NCBI GenBank assembly: GCA_963692975.2
Contig: CAXMMR010000037.1
Coordinates: 197,859 to 261,858, forward strand
DNA length: 64,000 bases
DNA from: CAXMMR01 sp963692975
Lineage (GTDB): Bacteria > Pseudomonadota > Alphaproteobacteria > Acetobacterales > Acetobacteraceae
Direction of reading: 5' to 3'
In this document: positions 59,082 through 64,000 of the stretch, piece by piece
Layout: every line of letters begins with the position of its first letter
Position numbering within the stretch: the stretch's first letter is position 1
Notes under the pieces: model-generated
Seen by the model: only the letters and a program-made list of their open reading frames with translations
What the model was told of the DNA's origin: nothing
Database searches by the model: none
Position numbers and translations under genes: made by a program

Positions 59082-59112
59082 CGGGGGCAAAGCCCCGGCC
59101 TTGCCTTTCTCC
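59082..59112. repeat. Family 1 terminal hairpin, isolated half element
   Basis: CGGGGGC-AAA-GCCCCGG followed by CCTTGCC, as at the right end of full copies. It sits between the divergent DUF427 and asparaginase starts, where it replaces the expected leader sequence of the DUF427 gene. Confidence 0.65.
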
Positions 59113-59135
59113 GTGTCCTGCCGGAAGCAGGCGCG

Positions 59136-60119
59136 ATGTTCCTCGTCGAAGTCCTCCGCGGCGGCCACGTCGAGTCCCGCCATGCTGGCGCGTTCGTCGT
59201 CGCCGATGCGGATGGCCGGGTGGTACTGCAGGGCGGCGACGCCGCGGCGCCGGTGTTTCCGCGCTCCGCGATCAAGGCGCTGCAGGCGCTGCCGCTGGTC
59301 GAGACCGGAGCTGCCGACCGGTTCGGGCTGGACGACGAGGCGCTGGCGCTGGCCTGCGCCTCGCATGACGGCTCGCCCGAGCAGATCGAGGTAGCCGAGC
59401 GTATGCTGGCCAGCGCAGGGCTGAGCGGCGCCTGCCTTGAATGCGGCGTGCAGTGGCCAAGCAGTGCCGCGGCGGCGCGGGCGCTAGCCGCGGAGGGGCG
59501 CACCGCCACGGCGCTGCACAACAATTGCTCGGGCAAGCATGCCGGCTTCCTGTGCGTCGCGGTGGCGACCGGAGCGCCGGCGGCCGGCTACGTGGCGGCC
59601 GAGCACCCGGTGATGCAGCTCGTGACGCGGACGGTGGCGGAGGTCACCGGGGCGCGGCTCGAGGCGGCCAACCGGGCGACGGATGGCTGCTCGATCCCGA
59701 CCTTCGCCGTTCCGCTGACGGCGTTGGCGCATGGCTTCGCCCGATTTGGCTCCGGGCGCGGGCTCGGTCCGGCGCGGGCCGCGGCGGCGGCGCGGCTGCG
59801 GCGGGCGGTGGCGGCGCACCCGGAGCGGGTGGCCGGCGAGACGCGCTTCGATACAGGGCTGATGCAGGCGCTCGGCAGCCGCGCCTTCGTCAAGGTGGGC
59901 GCCGAGGGGGTGCATTGCGGCACGCTGCCGGAACTCGGGCTGGGCTTCGCCGTCAAGTGCGCGGACGGCGCCGCCCGGGCGAGCGAGGTGGTGACGGCGG
60001 CGCTGGTGCAGCGAATGCTCGACGTCGAGATGCCGGCCTCGCTCGCCCGGCCGGAGCTGCGCAACTGGAACGGTCTCGTGGTCGGCTCGCTTCGGCCGGC
60101 GGCCGCACTATCTGACTGA
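59136..60119 (+). CDS. L-asparaginase II (rhizobial AnsA type)
   Basis: A 327-residue enzyme of the asparaginase_II family (distinct from E. coli AnsB). It has PVFPRSAIKALQALPLVETG, LALACASHDGSPEQIEVAER, LHNNCSGKHAGFLCVAVATG with the reactive Ser/Lys region, ATDGCSIPTFAVPL and VKVGAEGVHCGTLPELGLGF. It hydrolyses asparagine to aspartate and ammonia. GGAAG lies before ATG 59136. The threonine aldolase gene follows by 23 bp on the same strand. Confidence 0.9.
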   Translation: MFLVEVLRGGHVESRHAGAFVVADADGRVVLQGGDAAAPVFPRSAIKALQALPLVETGAADRFGLDDEALALACASHDGSPEQIEVAERMLASAGLSGACLECGVQWPSSAAAARALAAEGRTATALHNNCSGKHAGFLCVAVATGAPAAGYVAAEHPVMQLVTRTVAEVTGARLEAANRATDGCSIPTFAVPLTALAHGFARFGSGRGLGPARAAAAARLRRAVAAHPERVAGETRFDTGLMQALGSRAFVKVGAEGVHCGTLPELGLGFAVKCADGAARASEVVTAALVQRMLDVEMPASLARPELRNWNGLVVGSLRPAAALSD

Positions 60120-60142
60120 CCGGGACACGAAGGCCTCTCCGA

Positions 60143-61180
60143 ATGCATGACCGCCCGCAGCAATTCGCCTCCGACAACTACGCCGGCATCTGCCCGGAGG
60201 CCTGGGCCGCGATGGCCGAGGCGAACACCGGTCCCTCCCCCGCCTATGGCGACGACCCCTGGACCAGCCGCGCCGCGGACGCGTTCCGCCGGTTGTTCGA
60301 CACCGACTGCGAGGTGTTCTTCACCTTCAACGGCACGGCGGCCAACTCGCTCGCTTTGGCGGCACTCGCGCGCTCCTACCACGCGGTGATCTGCTCGGAC
60401 GTCGCCCACGTGGTCTCCGACGAGTGCGGCGCGCCGGAGTTCTTCTCCAACGGCTCGAAGCTGCTCACCGCGCCCTCAATCGCCGGCCTGCTCACCCCGG
60501 CCGGCATCCGCGCCGTCGCGACGGCCAGGACCGACATCCACCACCCCAAGCCCCGCGTCGTCACGATCACCCAGCCGAGCGAGACCGGGCAGGTCTACAC
60601 GGTCGCCGAGGTGCGAGCGATCGCGGCGACCTGCCGCGACCTCGGCCTGCACCTGCACATGGACGGCTCGCGCTTCGCCAATGCCTGCGCAAGCCTCAAC
60701 TGCACGCCGGCCGAGCTCACCTGGCAGGCGGGCGTCGACGTGCTGTGCTTCGGCGGCACCAAGAACGGCATGGGCCTGGGCGAGGCGGTGCTGTTCTTCG
60801 ACCGCCGGCTGGCGGAGGATTTCGACTATCGCTGTAAGCAGGCCGGCCAGCTCGCCTCGAAGATGCGGTTTCTCTCCGCACCCTGGATCGGCATGCTGGA
60901 GACCGGCGCCTGGCTGCGCAACGCCGAGCACGGCAACGCATGCGCGCAAAGATTCGCCGCCAGGATCGCCAGCGCCCCCGGCCTGCGGCTGGCCTTCAAG
61001 GTGCAGGCGAACGCCGTGTTCGTCGAGGCCGAGCCGGCAGCGCTTGAGCGGATGCGCACGCTCGGCTGGCGCTTCTACACCTTCATCGGTGGCGCGGCGC
61101 GCTTCATGTTCGCCTGGGACGCGCGGCCGGACCAGGTCGATGCGGCGGCGGACGACCTCGTGCAGGCTGCCAGAGAATGA
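60143..61180 (+). CDS. ltaE: Low-specificity L-threonine aldolase
   Basis: A 345-residue PLP enzyme that cleaves threonine or allo-threonine to glycine and acetaldehyde. It shows FASDNYAGICPEAWAAMAEA, FFTFNGTAANSLALAALA, LHLHMDGSRFANACASL and the PLP lysine in VLCFGGTKNGMGLGEAVLFF. GAAGG lies before ATG 60143. It is in line with the asparaginase gene, so a small amino-acid catabolic operon is plausible. A family 2 element follows the stop by about 7 bp. Confidence 0.92.
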   Translation: MHDRPQQFASDNYAGICPEAWAAMAEANTGPSPAYGDDPWTSRAADAFRRLFDTDCEVFFTFNGTAANSLALAALARSYHAVICSDVAHVVSDECGAPEFFSNGSKLLTAPSIAGLLTPAGIRAVATARTDIHHPKPRVVTITQPSETGQVYTVAEVRAIAATCRDLGLHLHMDGSRFANACASLNCTPAELTWQAGVDVLCFGGTKNGMGLGEAVLFFDRRLAEDFDYRCKQAGQLASKMRFLSAPWIGMLETGAWLRNAEHGNACAQRFAARIASAPGLRLAFKVQANAVFVEAEPAALERMRTLGWRFYTFIGGAARFMFAWDARPDQVDAAADDLVQAARE

Positions 61181-61187
61181 AAACGGC

Positions 61188-61303
61188 AAGGAAGCAAGCG
61201 CTTCTTTTTTGCAAAAAAGAAGCAAAAAACTTTTGATCGGCTGTCGCGTGCTGAACGAACAAAAGTTTTTTGGTCCTTTTTTTCAAAAAAGGACGCCTTT
61301 CCT
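61188..61303. repeat. Family 2 A/T hairpin-pair element, copy 7
   Basis: AAGCGCTTCTTTTTTGC/AAAAAAGAAGC, AAAAAACTTTTGATC, a GC-rich middle, GAACAAAAGTTTTTTGG and GGTCCTTTTTTTC/AAAAAAGGAC. It lies between ltaE and the GT25 gene, ending a few bases before the latter's start codon. Confidence 0.92.
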
Positions 61304-61306
61304 GTA

Positions 61307-62035
61307 ATGGATCTCGTGGTCCTCAATCTCGACCGCAGCCCCGAGCGCCTCGCGCAATTCCGGCGCGACAATCCTGCACATGCCGCCACCCGCCGGTTCA
61401 GCGCCGTCGACGGCCGGACGCTCGACCGCGGCGAGCTGCGCGCGTGCGGCGTGCTGTCGCCTGACCTCGACTATGGCGACGGCGCACTGGGCAGCGCGCT
61501 GTCGCATCTGGCGCAGTGGCAGCACGCGGCGCAGAGCGGCCGGGCCTTGACGGTGCTGGAAGACGACGCCGTCCTGTGCGGCAACTTCCGCGAGGAAGCG
61601 GCGCGGCTGCTCGGCGCCCTGCCCGCCGGCTGGGACTACGTGCAGTGGGGCTACAACTTCGACACCTTCCTCACCTACGAGATGCTGCCCGGCATCTCGC
61701 CCTGCACGGCGACGTTCGACCAGGAGCGCCTGCGCCGGTCCATCGACAAGTTCCACACGGTCGCGGTCACGGGCACGCTGTATCGGCTGGTAAGCTCGCT
61801 CGGCATCCCGGGCTACACGATCTCGCCGCAGGGGGCGACGCGGCTGCTGCGAGCCTGCCTGCCGCTGCGGCCGGCGCAAAGCTTCTATCCCGGGCTGGAC
61901 CGGTGGTTCGGCCATCGCAGCATCGATTTCATGCTCAACACGCTGCATGAGACCCACGCCACCTACGTCGCCGTGCCGCCGCTGGTGGTCAGCGCGAACG
62001 AGACAGCGATCAGCACCGTTGCGGGTACAAGATAA
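61307..62035 (+). CDS. Glycosyltransferase family 25 (LPS-type)
   Basis: A 242-residue protein opening MDLVVLNLDRSPERLAQFRR, with GALGSALSHLAQWQ and the metal-binding LTVLEDDAVL near residue 83. These are the core motifs of GT25 galactosyltransferases that act on lipooligosaccharide. Polymer and sugar are unknown. ATG 61307 lies only about 4 bp after the family 2 element, so the ribosome binding region would be element-encoded (GGACGCC). Confidence 0.85.
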   Translation: MDLVVLNLDRSPERLAQFRRDNPAHAATRRFSAVDGRTLDRGELRACGVLSPDLDYGDGALGSALSHLAQWQHAAQSGRALTVLEDDAVLCGNFREEAARLLGALPAGWDYVQWGYNFDTFLTYEMLPGISPCTATFDQERLRRSIDKFHTVAVTGTLYRLVSSLGIPGYTISPQGATRLLRACLPLRPAQSFYPGLDRWFGHRSIDFMLNTLHETHATYVAVPPLVVSANETAISTVAGTR

Positions 62036-62084
62036 ATGCAGGGATCGCCCTGAACCCAACTGAAAGAAACGCTCGGACTCGTCG

Positions 62085-62146
62085 GATTGGGGGTGGGGCC
62101 TCAGGCCCCAGCGGAGTCCAGAGGCAGAGCCTCTGGCCTTCCTTGC
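62085..62146. repeat. Family 1 half element, copy 15
   Basis: A right-end half: GGTGGGGCC-TCA-GGCCCCAGC then CCAGAGGC-AGA-GCCTCTGG and CCTTCCTTGC. It overlaps the 3' end of the NCS1 permease gene, supplying its last residues and stop codon. Confidence 0.88.
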
Positions 62147-63474
62147 TCTTTGCTACGCGGCGCCATGACGGCGTAGCCGATAAAGGCGCCGAAGAACCCC
62201 ACATAGTAGCCGATATCCGCGCCCCCGAGCCACCTGGCGACAATGCCGGTGTAAAGATCGGAGACCGAGAACAGCACGATCGTCGCCAGCGAAACGATCA
62301 CGAACAGGCTGGCGCCGACGGTCCAGCGCCGGGCGGCGTCGCGGCGCAGTCCCGGGCGGCAATACCAGTCGGCCAGCACGATGCCGGTCCAGGGCGCAAT
62401 CCAGTACAGCGTCAGAACGAGGTAGCTGGCATAGAGGTCGGTGTAGTGGCCGGCGCCGAGCACCGCGAGCGCGTAGCCAAGGCTGGCGGTGAGGATAGCT
62501 GCGAGCACGCGCGGCACGTGCAGCCCGGCCGAGATCAGACTATAGGACGCGGTGTTGTCGTTCACCGAATTGCCGGTGATGGAGGAGAGCGCGAGCGCTG
62601 CCAGCACCACCGGCGCGAACCAGCCGGCGGCCTGCTGCATGCCGGTGATGACGGCGAGCGGCGTCGCGTCGGCCATGCTGCCGGCGGTGAGCAGGCCGAG
62701 CAGCTGAAATGGCGCGGCGGCGCCGACCAGGCCGAAGAAAGCGCGGGTGACGATGCGCCGCGGCGGCGTGTCCGCGGGCAGGTAGCGGGTGTAGTCCGAC
62801 GCGTAGGATGCCCAGGACAGGTTGAAGCTGGCCAGGATCGCAGTCGCCAGCACGAAGTTCGGCAAGCTCGGCGGCGACGGCACGCTGGCGGCGTGATCAC
62901 GCAACAGGCAGAGCGCGCCGGTCACGGCGAAGGCGACGAGCAGCACCGCGCCAAGGTACTTCTGCAAGCCCTGCACGACGTCATGACCATAGATGCTGGC
63001 GGCCATCTGGATGCCAGCCAGCAGTGCGAGCGCGATCCAGAACGGCAGGCCGAGCCCGGCCAGAGCCAGTAGCGCCACGAGGGCGGCGGCGGCCGGCACG
63101 TTGTTCACCGCGTCCCAGCCGACGCAGTAGATCCAGTTCAGCAGGCTCGGCAAACGCACCCCGTCGCGCCCGAGCGCCCGGCGCGAGGCCTCCATCTGCG
63201 GCAGTCCGGTCGGCGGCCCGATCGTGGCGGCGAGCGCCACCGGCAGGCCGCCGACCAGGTTGCCGACCAGGATCGCCAGCACGCCGAACCTGAGGTCGAG
63301 CCCGAGATGGACGAGCAGCACGCCGGCGACCCAGCCGCCCGGGCCGAGATTGGGCGAGAAGTGGCTCCAGAACACCCGGTCAAGCGGCATCGTCTGCTGC
63401 TCGGGCTTGAGGCCGGCGGCGACCGCATCGGCGCTGATCGCCTCCATCAGAGCGGGAGGGCGGCGGACGGGCAT
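62101..63474 (-). CDS. NCS1-family purine/cytosine permease
   Basis: A 457-residue inner-membrane symporter with about twelve helices. The family landmarks are FWSHFSPNLGPGGWVAGVLL, ATIGPPTGLPQMEASRRALG (the conserved PxGLPQM..R box), WDAVNNVPAAAALV, SWASYASDYTRYLP and TGNSVNDNTASYSL. Members import nucleobases or related compounds with Na+ or H+. The last 14 residues (EQGRPEALPLDSAGA region) and the stop are read from the family 1 half element. ATG 63474 is the likely start; ATG 63447 is the alternative. Confidence 0.85.
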   Translation of the reverse strand: MPVRRPPALMEAISADAVAAGLKPEQQTMPLDRVFWSHFSPNLGPGGWVAGVLLVHLGLDLRFGVLAILVGNLVGGLPVALAATIGPPTGLPQMEASRRALGRDGVRLPSLLNWIYCVGWDAVNNVPAAAALVALLALAGLGLPFWIALALLAGIQMAASIYGHDVVQGLQKYLGAVLLVAFAVTGALCLLRDHAASVPSPPSLPNFVLATAILASFNLSWASYASDYTRYLPADTPPRRIVTRAFFGLVGAAAPFQLLGLLTAGSMADATPLAVITGMQQAAGWFAPVVLAALALSSITGNSVNDNTASYSLISAGLHVPRVLAAILTASLGYALAVLGAGHYTDLYASYLVLTLYWIAPWTGIVLADWYCRPGLRRDAARRWTVGASLFVIVSLATIVLFSVSDLYTGIVARWLGGADIGYYVGFFGAFIGYAVMAPRSKEQGRPEALPLDSAGA

Positions 63475-63511
63475 CGCGGGCGGGTGGAGTTCGGCGCTCG
63501 TCTGCCTCACC

Positions 63512-64000
63512 TCACCCGCTGACAGCCTCGCGCGTCGCTCGGGCCGCCTGAATGTCGCGATACTCGCGGGAGTGGCGGATGATGTGGCAGAGATTGTCGA
63601 TCGAGTCGGTGCCGGCACGAAGCTTCTCGGCGTAGAAGCCGATGGCCGTGGTCTCGGGCTCGCGCTGCAGCAGCGCCTTGTAGATCGTCCGCACGACGAT
63701 CTCGAACTCCTCGAGGCTCTTGCCCGCCGGCGGCGCCAGCCTGGCAAGCCGCTCGCCGGCGATGCGGCTGTCCGGCAGCAGGGTGGAGACGATGTGCCGG
63801 CGCTCCGCCTCCAGCAGCGCAAGCTCCGGCTTGTCGAAGCCCTCGCCGTAAGGCTGATGGCGCTGCTCCCACTCGATCTTGAGCGGAAAGGCATCGAACG
63901 GCGTATCGTAGAGCTCGTGCAGGACGGCGCTGCCCCACTTCGTCTCGAAATACTTCTGGTTGGCGATCTTGGCGGCGGAGATGATGGCGCGCACGTCGGC
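63512..64000 (-). CDS. C-terminal part of a protein with a DUF4214-like domain (runs off window)
   Basis: At least 163 residues, open to the right edge, so the N-terminus is missing. The end reads VVRTIYKALLQREPETTAIG, then FYAEKLRAG and IIRHSREYRDIQ, a DUF4214-type repeat similar to those in the 772-residue protein at 11-13 kb. The preceding part (AKIANQKYFETKWGSAVLHE; PFDAFPLKIEWEQRHQPYGE) is not recognised. DUF4214 domains often end surface-polysaccharide enzymes and calcium-binding exoproteins, and the nearby GT25 gene would fit the former. Confidence 0.55.
   Translation of the reverse strand, partial: ADVRAIISAAKIANQKYFETKWGSAVLHELYDTPFDAFPLKIEWEQRHQPYGEGFDKPELALLEAERRHIVSTLLPDSRIAGERLARLAPPAGKSLEEFEIVVRTIYKALLQREPETTAIGFYAEKLRAGTDSIDNLCHIIRHSREYRDIQAARATREAVSG

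Overview
The window is high-GC chromosomal DNA from an alphaproteobacterium, most likely of the Rhodospirillales/Acetobacteraceae type. The clues are the gene sets (lptF-lptG-lptD-surA, hrcA/grpE/dnaK/dnaJ/dapB, rdgB-hemW, the Hda-type DnaA paralogue, a DUF6489 protein, a 51-residue aa3 oxidase subunit IV) and the alanine/arginine-rich proteins. The genus assignment is inference. I saw no rRNA, tRNA, CRISPR array, transposase or phage gene.

Layout. 0-5 kb: dispersed type II secretion genes (partial gspE, prepilin peptidase, frameshifted gspG) with a molbindin, a ferritin-like protein, a MATE exporter and a lytic transglycosylase. 5.6-10.5 kb: ppk-ppx polyphosphate genes and hda. 10.5-17 kb: accessory genes, including a 772-residue DGT-repeat/DUF4214 protein, a methyltransferase and a peptide-binding protein. 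17-24.5 kb: purM-purN, the oxidase subunit, a bicupin, ndk, an ABC-F ATPase and a CDF transporter. 24.5-33 kb: an SLT-SPOR lipoprotein, hslO, argD, and aceA divergent from a RamB/ScfR-type regulator. 33-41 kb: ccmA-ccmB, acnA, an FUSC protein, a broken glycosyltransferase and sufE. 41-47.3 kb: the outer-membrane biogenesis operon lptF-lptG-lptD-surA. 47.5-58.4 kb: two small divergent genes, ghrA, dapB, the heat-shock genes, a RES-Xre toxin-antitoxin pair, hrcA, rdgB and hemW. 58.4-64 kb: DUF427 protein, asparaginase, threonine aldolase, a GT25 glycosyltransferase, an NCS1 permease and the C-terminal part of a further protein.

The most striking content lies between the genes. Two families of short non-coding palindromic elements punctuate the window. 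Family 1 (about 15 copies plus fragments; 60-240 bp) is built from GC-rich hairpins (CCAGGGGC/GCCCCTGG, CTGGGGC/GCCCCAG) and a TTAAAGGC/GCCTTTAA hairpin around a TTGGCGAAGCC core. Family 2 (7 copies; 100-135 bp) pairs two A/T-rich hairpins (GCTTCTTTTTT/AAAAAAGAAGC and GGTTCTTTTTT/AAAAAAGAACC), and all seven copies point the same way. Both families abut stop codons, usually within about 12 bp.

Family 1 also enters coding sequence. Five genes end inside it and gain a repeat-encoded tail. Two genes, prepilin peptidase and the essential lptD, start inside it. A family 1 copy separates the two halves of the toxin-antitoxin operon, and a family 2 copy marks the break point of a truncated lysE. The two families together look like an active, unnamed gene-end repeat system comparable in effect to Rickettsia palindromic elements.
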